Notes under the pieces: generated by a model
Seen by the model: only the letters and a program-made list of their open reading frames with translations
Told to the model about the DNA's origin: nothing
The model's database searches: none
Translations under genes and position numbers: made by a program
Shown here: positions 16,166-24,657 of the stretch, piece after piece
Numbering within the stretch: position 1 is the first letter of the stretch
Layout: every line of letters begins with the position of its first letter
Assembly (NCBI RefSeq): GCF_009832865.1
Contig: NZ_CP047130.1
Coordinates: 930,001 to 994,000, forward strand
DNA: 64,000 nt
Direction: 5' to 3'
From: Colwellia sp. 20A7
Lineage (GTDB): Bacteria > Pseudomonadota > Gammaproteobacteria > Enterobacterales > Alteromonadaceae

Positions 16166-18820
16166 ATGTTTTATAACGATAGATTAAACTCAAAAAAGGT
16201 TGTTTTATCGCTGCCTTTTGTTAATAAAAATAAAAAATATGCAGGGCTGTTACCTATTGCTTTTTTTATGTCAGTTAACGCAGCAACGACAGATAACACG
16301 AAAAAAGATAAAGGCATAGAAACGATTTTGGTTACTGCACAAAAACGTGTAGAAAATTTACAAGAAATTGCCGTTAGTGTTGACGCCGTATCTGGTTTAG
16401 TGATTAAAGATCATGCTTTAGATTCATTTAAAGATATAACTAAATTGTTGCCTGGAATTACAATGGCGGTACGTAATGATCCTCGTTCGTTAGGTTTTAT
16501 GATTCGTGGGATTGGTTCACAGCAAACTCATATTGGTGTAGAACCTAGCTCCGCTGTTATTGTTGACGGTGAAGTAATGGCAAGAAACTCATCATTACAT
16601 GGTGATATGGGTGATATTGACCAAGTAATGGTTCTCAAAGGCCCACAAGGTACTTTATTTGGTAAAAATACAGTAGCAGGTGCCTTAGTTGTTAATAACT
16701 CTAGGCCCGTAATAGGCAGTAGCGAAGGTAATGTTAATTTACATATGGCGAATGCGAAAGGCACTGATGGTGAATATAAAATTAGTGCTATGTACAATGC
16801 TGAAGTAAGTAACAACTCAGCGTTACGCTTTAATATTTACAAGAAAGAGCAGGATGGTTGGATAGAAAATGTCTTAGCTGGTGGCCCTAATGGCGGTGAG
16901 TCAGATGGTTTTGGAGCTAAAGGTCAGTACTTATATCAACCGAATGATACTTTGGATATGTTATTTAGAGTTGAATATGCTGAAGCTAATTTTGGCCCAG
17001 GTATTCGTGTTTATAGAAAACTCGATCGTCCTATTATTCCTGAAGAAGATTTAGCTACTTTAACACCAGAACAACGAGAAGCAGCATTAACTACTCGTAT
17101 TCATGAAATTTCTCAAACACCAGAAGGTGAGTGGAACGATAAAACATCTGCTTGGAATAATCGTGATTATGGCGGTATGACAAATGTAGGTGCGTCATTT
17201 GAACTAAATTATACTACACCTAATGACTATCAACTTACGTATCAAGCATTTGCTCGAAGCCATGATATGACGACAAATGAATCAGTCTCATCAACTGCGG
17301 TTAATACTGCTGCTCTTGCTTGGTCAGGTCCAGTTGAAACAGACACATATCAAACTGAGTTACGCATAGCTTCACCTATTGGAGGGTTTATTGATTATGT
17401 TGCAGGACTTTTTTATTACCACGCAGATATCACACGTGAAAGAAAAACCTTATTTTGTAATGATCGTGGTTTAGAGAATAGTATTATTGATGAAAACTAT
17501 AATATAATTGAGTGTGGTGACACTAATCCTTGGGATGCAAACTCTGAAGCCATTTTATATCCATTTGATTTCTATACAGCAAGTGATGGAACTAGCAACC
17601 CTTGGATTGGTGGTATTACGAATAAATATTTGAAAAATAATACAATTATTAGTGATAATGCCGCTGTTTTTGGTCAAGCTAATTTACATTTTTCAGATAA
17701 GTTTAAAGGTATTATCGGCGCTAGATATTTATATGAAAACCAAGATTACAGCATTGATACTCGTATAAATGAAAGTGATGTTAATAGTGAGTTTCAAACG
17801 TCAGCAAAAGAAGTATCAGATACCGCTCTGGTTTATAAGTTAGCTTTACAATACTTTATCAATGAAGATGTCATGGCTTATACTAGTTATACTACAGGTT
17901 ATAAAGGTGTCGCTTGGAACTCAGAAAATGACCTTAATCAGGAAAAAGTAGATGCAGATTATCCTCTTGCTGCAGAGACATCGACAAATATTGAGTTAGG
18001 TATACGTAGTGATTGGTTTGATAGTGCATTGAGAGTAAATGCAACATTATTTTGGGCGAATTTTGACCATTATCAAGATCGTGTTCGATATGTTGATGAT
18101 ACGGATCCTTCAGAATTACCTTTACTTGATTATAAGTTAATTGATGCAGGAGAGTTAAATTCACGTGGCCTTGATCTAGAAATTCAATATCAATTAACCG
18201 ACTCTCTGAGTCTTCAAGCAAATTATAATTATTTAGATGCAACTTTTGGTGACAGTGAGGCTATGATTCATTGTACAGATGAGGTTGCCGATCAATGTAC
18301 GGAAGAGCAAGTATTTAGACGTTGGTTTGATCCAAGTCTCACTTCGACTTATGCGCTATATAGTTTAAAAGGAAAACAGCTAGCTAACGCACCTCAGAAT
18401 CAATTTAAATTGAACCTGGTGTATGATTTTGAAATTGCTGATTGGAATGGTTATGCACGTGTTAGCTATAATTGGCAAGATGATGTATCGCCAGAACATG
18501 GTGGTATAGAATCACACCCTGATTTAACAACAGAGGCATATGCTATAACTGATGTAAATGTCACCTTATTTGCCCCAATTGAGGGGTTATCTGTAAACCT
18601 TTATGTTAAGAACTTATTTGATAGACATTACTATGTTCGAAAATCTAATTATGGCGATGGTCAACAAGATTTAGCCATTGGTACTTATTTCTTAGCTGTA
18701 CCTGAACTTCCAGGAGGCACTGCTTACGGATTAGGTTACTGGCGTAGTGCACCTGAAGCAGGTAATGTCGCGAGAGATTTCAATCGTTATTTTGGTATGT
18801 CAGTTAACTATGACTTTTAG
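16166..18820 (+). CDS. TonB-dependent outer-membrane receptor
   Basis: An 884-residue protein with a leader ending near VNA-ATT (about residue 41), a TonB-box-like segment ETILVTAQKR (about 50-60), a plug domain (about 60-175: ITKLLPGITM, MIRGIGSQ, VMVLKGPQGTLFGKNTVAG) and a long beta-barrel ending in an aromatic residue (GMSVNYDF), as expected for BAM insertion. The family imports siderophores, vitamins or oligosaccharides using TonB energy. No Fur-like site is evident upstream; instead GTGCCAC repeats suggest glycan-responsive control. Divergent from GH20 and followed, after a terminator-like hairpin, by a TPR-sulfotransferase, so a glycan or peptide substrate is more likely than iron. Cargo unknown. 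Confidence 0.92.
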   Translation: MFYNDRLNSKKVVLSLPFVNKNKKYAGLLPIAFFMSVNAATTDNTKKDKGIETILVTAQKRVENLQEIAVSVDAVSGLVIKDHALDSFKDITKLLPGITMAVRNDPRSLGFMIRGIGSQQTHIGVEPSSAVIVDGEVMARNSSLHGDMGDIDQVMVLKGPQGTLFGKNTVAGALVVNNSRPVIGSSEGNVNLHMANAKGTDGEYKISAMYNAEVSNNSALRFNIYKKEQDGWIENVLAGGPNGGESDGFGAKGQYLYQPNDTLDMLFRVEYAEANFGPGIRVYRKLDRPIIPEEDLATLTPEQREAALTTRIHEISQTPEGEWNDKTSAWNNRDYGGMTNVGASFELNYTTPNDYQLTYQAFARSHDMTTNESVSSTAVNTAALAWSGPVETDTYQTELRIASPIGGFIDYVAGLFYYHADITRERKTLFCNDRGLENSIIDENYNIIECGDTNPWDANSEAILYPFDFYTASDGTSNPWIGGITNKYLKNNTIISDNAAVFGQANLHFSDKFKGIIGARYLYENQDYSIDTRINESDVNSEFQTSAKEVSDTALVYKLALQYFINEDVMAYTSYTTGYKGVAWNSENDLNQEKVDADYPLAAETSTNIELGIRSDWFDSALRVNATLFWANFDHYQDRVRYVDDTDPSELPLLDYKLIDAGELNSRGLDLEIQYQLTDSLSLQANYNYLDATFGDSEAMIHCTDEVADQCTEEQVFRRWFDPSLTSTYALYSLKGKQLANAPQNQFKLNLVYDFEIADWNGYARVSYNWQDDVSPEHGGIESHPDLTTEAYAITDVNVTLFAPIEGLSVNLYVKNLFDRHYYVRKSNYGDGQQDLAIGTYFLAVPELPGGTAYGLGYWRSAPEAGNVARDFNRYFGMSVNYDF

Positions 18821-18850
18821 ACTTTTTTAGTCATACTTTATTGATAATAG

Positions 18851-18883
18851 AGACTCAGGTTCTTAGTCGAATCTGAGTCTTTT
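18851..18883 (+). terminator. Terminator after the TonB receptor
   Basis: AGACTCAG / CTGAGTCT 8-bp stem with a 14-nt loop and TTT after it, 31 bp past the stop. It may be partial, letting some transcription into the sulfotransferase at 18915. Confidence 0.6.
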
Positions 18884-18914
18884 ATACTAAACTGTTTACG
18901 CTACAAGGCTTGTT

Positions 18915-20480
18915 ATGCATTCATCTAAATCACTATTAAAAGCGCAAAAGTACTTATTTGTAAACGATGAGTATTGTTTGACTTTAGTGGATAGATTAAT
19001 TGATAAAGGCGATACCTCAAGTCAAGTATATGAGCTAAAAGCCAAGTGTTATCTTAATTTAGGTTGTCATCTTCTTGCCGCTGAATGTGCTGAAATGGCA
19101 ATAAAACACGGAGGAGCGAATCCCTCTCTATACACAATTTTGTTGGAAGCGAGACTTAATTGTAGTGATCATCGGTATGTTGAAAATCTTATTGAAAAAC
19201 TAGCAAATTCAACCGCTTTATATAACGTGTTAATTGAAGATATTGCTCAGTCAGCTCATTTAATTAATCAAAATGTGTTAGCAGAAAAGCTCTATTTAAA
19301 ACTATTATTCACTGACTCTCATAACCATTTATATTTAACTCGTCTTGGTGCTATTTATCAAAAAATTGGCGATATGGATAAAGCTCAGTTTTATTATTTA
19401 TCTGCAATTGAACATTCACCGCAATATGCTATTGCTTATAATTTACTCGCGAATGTGAGAAAACTAACAGAGCAGTCTAATCATATCGATTTATTGAAAA
19501 ATGCTTTTGAACGCTCGGAACCATCGTCAGATAGTTATGCGCTTATCGCTTATGCTTTAGGTAAAGAATATGAAGATTTAGGTGAATATTCGTATTCATT
19601 TAGCCATTATAATGCTGGTGCTCAAGCGATGCGTCAACATATTAACTTTGATATTTCTAAAGTTAAACATGCCTTTAATCTAACAAAAAAATACTTTGAC
19701 GAATATACTGCTGAATCAACATTACCATTAGATAGTATATTCAGTAAAAAACCAACGCCTATCTTTGTGTTAGGAATGCCTCGCACAGGCTCAACATTAA
19801 TTGATCGCGTTTTATCTAGTCATTCACAAGTTGAATCCTTGGGTGAGCTTAGTTGCTTTAAAGAAAGCATGAAACGAGTCACTAATTTTCAAGGTGGGGA
19901 AGGCTTTCATCATCAATTTTATAGTTATAGCAAAGGACAAGTAGATTTTCAAAAGTTAGGTGAAATATATCAGCAGCTTGCTAAGCCAGTAAATACTAAT
20001 TCATATTATTTCATTGATAAATATCCCATGAATTATATGGATCTTGGTACTATTGCTAAAGCTTTGCCTCATGCAAAATTTATCAATACGATACGAAATC
20101 CAATGAGTACAGTATTCAGTAATTTCAAACAAATATTCACGCACGGTATGTACAATTATTCCTATGATCAAGCAGAATGCGCACAGCAAACATTATACTA
20201 TCGTGATTTAATGGCTTTTTGGCATAAGCAGTTTCCCGGTAGAATCCTTGATGTTCCGTATGAAGAGATGGTAGGAAATACTGAAAAACAAACTCGCAGT
20301 TTACTGAAATTCTTACAATTAGGTTGGGATGAAAATTGTTTAAACTTTCATAAAAATAAGAGCTCAGTAGCAACGGCTAGCGTGAGTCAAGTTAGACAGC
20401 CCATTTATAAGAGTTCAGTTGCAGGTTGGAAAAACTATGAACAATTTTTAGAACCCGCACAACAAGTTTTTAGCAATTAA
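18915..20480 (+). CDS. TPR-containing sulfotransferase
   Basis: A 521-residue protein. Residues about 1-240 are TPR-like helical repeats (for example LTRLGAIYQKIGDMDKAQFYYLSAI and YALIAYALGKEYEDLGEYSYSFSHYNAG-type units). From about 285 the sulfotransferase domain begins: FVLGMPRTGSTLIDRVLSSH is the PAPS 5'-phosphosulfate loop with the MPRTGST motif, and KFINTIRNPMSTVFSNFKQ (about 390-410) is the 3'-phosphate motif. This architecture resembles bacterial TPR-sulfotransferases, in some of which protein (tyrosine) sulfation has been proposed, since TPRs bind peptides. It is 15 bp before the hydroxylase-like gene and near a SecB paralogue. A protein substrate, possibly the preceding receptor, is an inference. 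Confidence 0.85.
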   Translation: MHSSKSLLKAQKYLFVNDEYCLTLVDRLIDKGDTSSQVYELKAKCYLNLGCHLLAAECAEMAIKHGGANPSLYTILLEARLNCSDHRYVENLIEKLANSTALYNVLIEDIAQSAHLINQNVLAEKLYLKLLFTDSHNHLYLTRLGAIYQKIGDMDKAQFYYLSAIEHSPQYAIAYNLLANVRKLTEQSNHIDLLKNAFERSEPSSDSYALIAYALGKEYEDLGEYSYSFSHYNAGAQAMRQHINFDISKVKHAFNLTKKYFDEYTAESTLPLDSIFSKKPTPIFVLGMPRTGSTLIDRVLSSHSQVESLGELSCFKESMKRVTNFQGGEGFHHQFYSYSKGQVDFQKLGEIYQQLAKPVNTNSYYFIDKYPMNYMDLGTIAKALPHAKFINTIRNPMSTVFSNFKQIFTHGMYNYSYDQAECAQQTLYYRDLMAFWHKQFPGRILDVPYEEMVGNTEKQTRSLLKFLQLGWDENCLNFHKNKSSVATASVSQVRQPIYKSSVAGWKNYEQFLEPAQQVFSN

Positions 20481-20495
20481 GGTTAGGATCAATAC

Positions 20496-21104
20496 ATGTT
20501 TTTTAATGGTGATTTCAAACAATTAGGCCAATGTGATGTTAGCGCACTTAAATCACAGATAGACAATTTTGATGAAAGTTTATGGGATGAAGATAAAACA
20601 CGCCAAAACACTTATAGCGTTCATAAAAAAACACAAACCATTAATTTGATTTTTGATGAAGATTTACGTCATGAAAATCCAACCGCTTTACCAATATATC
20701 ATCAATTAGAAGAATACCTAATCCCTATTGAATCGTTAATAAAAGCTTACTATGCGCGTTCATTGAAGCTAAAACGGCTTGCTTCTAGATATGAATACCC
20801 TTATTTTATTCGTGCTATTCTTGTTCGGTTAGCGCCTAATAGTAGTATTTCAAAACATCAAGATCATGGCGAATCGTTATCGCGCTGTCATCGAATTCAC
20901 ATCCCCTTGCAAACAACAGAGCAAGTACTATTTTCTGTTGGAAAAACAACCATCAATATAAAAGAAGGGGAAATTTGGGAAATTAATAATCGTAATATCC
21001 ATTCCGTTTTAAATCAAAGCGAACATTATCGTATTCATTTAATTGTAGACTACGTGATCCCTGGAGAAAAAGTGTTCGATTTACAAAATGTTTTAATTGC
21101 ATAA
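20496..21104 (+). CDS. Aspartyl/asparaginyl beta-hydroxylase-like 2OG-Fe(II) oxygenase
   Basis: A 202-residue protein with a jelly-roll oxygenase pattern. SKHQDHGE (about residues 120-127) supplies the H-x-D iron ligands, and NRNIHSVLNQ (about 165-174) the distal His; HYRIHLIVDY (about 177-186) has the basic 2-oxoglutarate-binding residue. HRIHIPLQTTEQVLF and IKEGEIWEINN are typical of the Asp/Asn-hydroxylase branch, which modifies aspartyl or asparaginyl residues in proteins or free substrates. It starts 15 bp after the TPR-sulfotransferase, so the two are almost surely cotranslated, and precedes the SecB paralogue by 31 bp. Role is predicted to be post-translational modification, but substrate is unknown. 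Confidence 0.82.
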   Translation: MFFNGDFKQLGQCDVSALKSQIDNFDESLWDEDKTRQNTYSVHKKTQTINLIFDEDLRHENPTALPIYHQLEEYLIPIESLIKAYYARSLKLKRLASRYEYPYFIRAILVRLAPNSSISKHQDHGESLSRCHRIHIPLQTTEQVLFSVGKTTINIKEGEIWEINNRNIHSVLNQSEHYRIHLIVDYVIPGEKVFDLQNVLIA

Positions 21105-21135
21105 CTCAATAAATTATAAAATGAGAGAATAAAAT

Positions 21136-21579
21136 ATGACTACTGCACCACAAAAAAAAATAGCATTAAGCAAAATTTATACTAAAGATGTTTCTTGTGA
21201 ATCCCCTAAAGGTGTAAAAATATTATTAGCACCGTTGAATAAGCCAACTGTAGTTGTAAACGTTGGTGGGAAAACAGAAAGAATTACCGAAACAGCATGG
21301 GAAGTTGAATTATCAATAACAGTGACATTAAAATCTGATGATAGTCCAATGTTTTTAGTTGAAATATATCAAGGAGGGTTATTTGAATGTCATGGTTTAA
21401 GTAATGAAGAGCTTCATCGAGTGTTAAATACAGATTGTATGGAAATTATATTTCCTTATGCTCGTGAAACGATTGATAGTTTAGCCGTTAAGTCAGGATT
21501 TCCACCTGTAGCACTCCAACCTGTTGATTTTTCTGCTATATACAATCAAGCCCTGAGCGAACGCGAACTTGAATCATAA
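21136..21579 (+). CDS. SecB paralogue (export chaperone-like)
   Basis: A 147-residue protein with the SecB fold signature throughout: LSKIYTKDVSCESPKG near the N-terminus, WEVELSITVTLK in the middle, FLVEIYQGGLFE, then the signature IIFPYARETIDSLAVKSGFPPVALQPVDFSAIY. In SecB the FPYAREAIS and FPP-L-x-PVNFDALY blocks match almost residue for residue. Canonical SecB normally sits with grxC/gpsA/cysE, not here, so this is likely a second, dedicated copy. SecB keeps outer-membrane precursors unfolded for SecA; here the adjacent TonB receptor is the natural client. Downstream is a GST-like gene after 185 bp of AT-rich sequence. Confidence 0.85.
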   Translation: MTTAPQKKIALSKIYTKDVSCESPKGVKILLAPLNKPTVVVNVGGKTERITETAWEVELSITVTLKSDDSPMFLVEIYQGGLFECHGLSNEELHRVLNTDCMEIIFPYARETIDSLAVKSGFPPVALQPVDFSAIYNQALSERELES

Positions 21580-21764
21580 TGCTTAATATAACCGCTATAA
21601 AATTAAAGTTTGTATAGCATAGAGTCAATAATTATTCTGCTTTTATGCTTTATAAAATAACTTTAATTAATCATAATATGTTTATTAATGATAATACGCA
21701 GAAATTTTATGGTCATGTGAGTAACCGAGTACTTAAATGCTTACAAGTCATATAAATAGAGAAA

Positions 21765-22457
21765 ATGACAATAGATAATATATCCCAAACAAACAATCTG
21801 CCTATACTTTATTCTCTTAGAAACTGTCCATATGCTATGCGAGCCAGAATAGCGGTTTTTAAATCGAAGCAGTCCATTGAGTTACGCGATATTGTGTTAA
21901 GTAATAAACCTGACGAAATGATACTTGCTTCACCTAAAGGGACTGTGCCCGTTTTGGTGTTGGATAAAAACGTAGCAACTGTGATAGATGAAAGTTTAGA
22001 TATTATGTTATGGGCGTTGAAACAAAGTGATCCTGACGATCTCTTGCATAACCAACAAGCCAATGCCGATACAAATCCATTAGCTGATATGCTTAGTTTA
22101 ATTGCTATTTTTGATCATCAATTTAAGACGAAGTTAGAAGCGTATCGATGTGCTAAACGGTATCACGAGGATAATATTACTGAATGTCGGTATGCCTGTG
22201 AAAAACACCTACAAATGATAGAGGAACGTTTAAATTGTCATACATTTATTATGTCTGATAAAGAAAGTTTAGTTGATATTGCTTTGCTACCTTTTATACG
22301 ACAATTTGCCAGAGTTGAGCGCCAATGGTATTTACAAGCGCCTTATCCCAAAATTAGACAATGGCTTAATCGTTATTTACAAAGCCCGATGTTTTCAAAA
22401 GTTATGTTTAAGAACCCATTATGGTTAAACAGTCGTGAAGTTGTAGTTTTTGGTTAA
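21765..22457 (+). CDS. Glutathione S-transferase / glutaredoxin-2-like protein
   Basis: A 230-residue protein with an N-terminal thioredoxin-like domain: PILYSLRNCPYAMRARIAV (about residues 13-31, a CPYA active-site-like motif), then SPKGTVPVLVLDK with the cis-Pro and IDESLDIMLWAL. The C-terminal half (about 100-225) is all-helical, as in GSTs. It resembles GST-like proteins with the CPY(A) motif. Its function is probably thiol chemistry. No link to the modification cassette upstream is proven; the 185-bp gap suggests its own promoter. Confidence 0.82.
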   Translation: MTIDNISQTNNLPILYSLRNCPYAMRARIAVFKSKQSIELRDIVLSNKPDEMILASPKGTVPVLVLDKNVATVIDESLDIMLWALKQSDPDDLLHNQQANADTNPLADMLSLIAIFDHQFKTKLEAYRCAKRYHEDNITECRYACEKHLQMIEERLNCHTFIMSDKESLVDIALLPFIRQFARVERQWYLQAPYPKIRQWLNRYLQSPMFSKVMFKNPLWLNSREVVVFG

Positions 22458-22514
22458 TATCATGATATTGGGGGCTCATTACTTGCGTTAGTCTTTTGAT
22501 AACTGCTCCCATCA

Positions 22515-22625
22515 TTTCCCCTGTTACCGTACTCGTCATTCCATAGATCAATTATTACGGAATCTCCTGGGGTTGGCTCTGTAGGTATGGGATCTTGAAT
22601 CAAGTTCAAGAAACGACAGGAAATT
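22515..22625. repeat. Degenerate Alteromonadales-type intergenic repeat
   Basis: The gap between the GST gene and metY holds CGTCATTCCATAGATC, GGAATCTCCTGGGG and GGATCTTGAATCAAGTTCAAG, ending near ACGACAGG. This matches, in worn form, the common dispersed element that starts CGTCATTCC, has GGAATCTCC in the middle and ends in a TCAAGTTC arm. Recalled from general knowledge of such repeats; only one copy is seen here. Confidence 0.4.
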
Positions 22626-22737
22626 CAGGGGGACTATTTATATATCTTATGGTGAATAGATATAATTTTTTTATTTAAACTTCACAAGCATTAAGATAGA
22701 TTAACCTCAATTATAATAACATTAATTAGGGAACTCT

Positions 22738-24009
22738 ATGAAACTAGCCTCATTAGCATTGCACCATGGTTATGATTCTGAAGCCACCACCAAGGCTGCA
22801 ACAACACCTATTTACCAAACAACCTCTTACACTTTTGATAGCACGCAACACGGTGCTGATTTATTTGACTTAAAAGTGCCAGGTAATATTTATACGCGTA
22901 TCATGAATCCAACGACCGACGTATTGGAACAACGTGTTTCACAAATGGAAGGCGGTATTGCGGGGTTAGCTGTTGCCTCGGGTATGTCGGCAATCACTTA
23001 TGCCATTCAAGCTATTACATCTGCAGGCGATAATATTATCAGTACTAGTCAGCTTTATGGCGGCACTTATAATTTATTTGCGCATACCTTGCCAAGACAA
23101 GGCATAGAAGTAAAGTTTGCTTCAGGTGATGATTTAGCTTCATTCGATAAATTAATTGATGAGAATACTAAAGCCGTTTTTTGTGAATCTATTGGTAACC
23201 CAGCGGGTAATATTATAGATCTTGAAGGACTCGCTAAAATTGCACACAAACATGGCGTGCCGCTAATTGTTGATAATACCGTTGCAAGCCCTGCTTTGTG
23301 TCGTCCGTTTGAGCATGGTGCGGATATTGTTGTTCATTCATTAACTAAATATATTGGTGGTCACGGTACAACTATTGGCGGCATTATTGTTGACTCAGGA
23401 AAATTTGATTGGGTTGCAAACAAAAATAGATTTCCGATGTTAAATGAACCTGATCCTTCATATCATGATGTTATTTATACTGAAGCATTAGGCGCAGCAG
23501 CTTATATTGGTCGTTGTCGTGTGGTACCACTTAGAAATACAGGTGCTGCTTTATCACCACATAGTTCATTTTTGATCATGCAAGGCCTAGAAACCTTATG
23601 TTTGCGTATGGAGCGCCATTGTGAAAATGCGCTTAAGGTTGCTAAATACCTGAGCAACCATGAAAAAGTCAATTGGGTTAATTATGCGGCGTTACCTGAA
23701 AGTCCTTATAATGCACTTTGCCAAACTGTTACTAATGGTCAAGCGTCAGGTATCTTAAGTTTTGGTATTGAAGGTGGTAGTGAAGCAGGTGGACGATTTA
23801 TAGATGCCCTTGATATGATTTTACGCTTGGTAAATATTGGTGATGCAAAATCACTTGCGTGTCACCCTGCATCAACAACGCATCGACAGTTAAATGCCAA
23901 AGAGCTTAAATCTGCGGGTGTCTCTGAAAATCTTGTTAGAATATCGGTGGGTATTGAACATATTGACGATATTATTGCCGATATTGAACAAGCGTTAGAA
24001 AAAGCTTAA
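22738..24009 (+). CDS. metY: O-acetylhomoserine sulfhydrylase (PLP)
   Basis: A 423-residue cytoplasmic PLP enzyme of the Cys/Met metabolism family. The N-terminal TTPIYQTTSYTFDS and YTRIMNPTTDVLEQRVSQMEGG match MetY-type proteins. The Schiff-base Lys is in VVHSLTKYIGGHGTTIGG, near residue 204. A long insert after the lysine (PMLNEPDPSYHDVIYTEALG) is the hallmark of the MetY/O-acetylhomoserine branch against MetB/MetC. It makes homocysteine or methionine precursors from O-acetylhomoserine and sulfide. I see no MetJ or S-box element upstream. It stands alone: 280 bp with a worn repeat precede, 102 bp follow before yehS-like. Confidence 0.92.
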   Translation: MKLASLALHHGYDSEATTKAATTPIYQTTSYTFDSTQHGADLFDLKVPGNIYTRIMNPTTDVLEQRVSQMEGGIAGLAVASGMSAITYAIQAITSAGDNIISTSQLYGGTYNLFAHTLPRQGIEVKFASGDDLASFDKLIDENTKAVFCESIGNPAGNIIDLEGLAKIAHKHGVPLIVDNTVASPALCRPFEHGADIVVHSLTKYIGGHGTTIGGIIVDSGKFDWVANKNRFPMLNEPDPSYHDVIYTEALGAAAYIGRCRVVPLRNTGAALSPHSSFLIMQGLETLCLRMERHCENALKVAKYLSNHEKVNWVNYAALPESPYNALCQTVTNGQASGILSFGIEGGSEAGGRFIDALDMILRLVNIGDAKSLACHPASTTHRQLNAKELKSAGVSENLVRISVGIEHIDDIIADIEQALEKA

Positions 24010-24111
24010 GTAATGTAATCGAGCATATTGTATGAATGTGATGGCGCTTATGGGTTGATAGCCGTTATACTATAAGCACTTTCACTATTTTTTACAGCTC
24101 TGGGCAAATTA

Positions 24112-24573
24112 ATGATAAATAATGACCTTCTTCGTCGTATCAGTACGATTTTAAACTTTAATGATGAAAAAATACTTGTCGTGTTTGCGCTAGGGGAATG
24201 TGTTATTACCCAAGAACAGTTAGCCGATTTTTTCAAAGAAAAAAATGACAGTGCTTATCAGATATTATCTGATAATGAATTAGCGAGCTTTTTGAATGGC
24301 TTAATCACTGAGAAAAGAGGTGCTAAGGATGACACGCCTCAACGTCAAGCTGAACAAGTATTAACGAATAATGCTATTTTTAATAAGTTAAAAATAGCAT
24401 TTGGGCTTAAAGCTGATGATGTTACTAATATTCTTGAATTAGCTGGCTTAAGCTTAGGTAAATATGAGCTAAGTGCTTTTTTTAGAAATGTAAACCATAA
24501 GCACTACAGAGATTGCAGTGATGATGTACTTTCAACTTTTCTAAATGGGTTAAAAATACAAGCACAACAATAG
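24112..24573 (+). CDS. DUF1456 (YehS-like) protein
   Basis: A 153-residue soluble protein made of two tandem copies of one motif: a first block INNDLLRRISTILNFNDEKI to ELASFLNGLI and a second NNAIFNKLKIAFGLKADDV to DDVLSTFLNGLK. This duplication is the DUF1456/YehS pattern. Function in the family is unknown. It is followed by a hairpin at 24594 and then by the helicase gene. Confidence 0.85.
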   Translation: MINNDLLRRISTILNFNDEKILVVFALGECVITQEQLADFFKEKNDSAYQILSDNELASFLNGLITEKRGAKDDTPQRQAEQVLTNNAIFNKLKIAFGLKADDVTNILELAGLSLGKYELSAFFRNVNHKHYRDCSDDVLSTFLNGLKIQAQQ

Positions 24574-24593
24574 TTTGCTAACCTCTCTTTTAT

Positions 24594-24625
24594 AAGCGGC
24601 TTTACGTTGTAGTCGCTTTATTTAT
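24594..24625 (+). terminator. Probable terminator after the YehS-like gene
   Basis: AAGCGGCT / AGTCGCTT form an 8-bp stem (one G-T pair) with a 9-nt loop followed by TTATTTATT. The T run is interrupted. Confidence 0.45.
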
Positions 24626-24657
24626 TATAACTAACGTTTTTACTCTTCTGGACCTAC

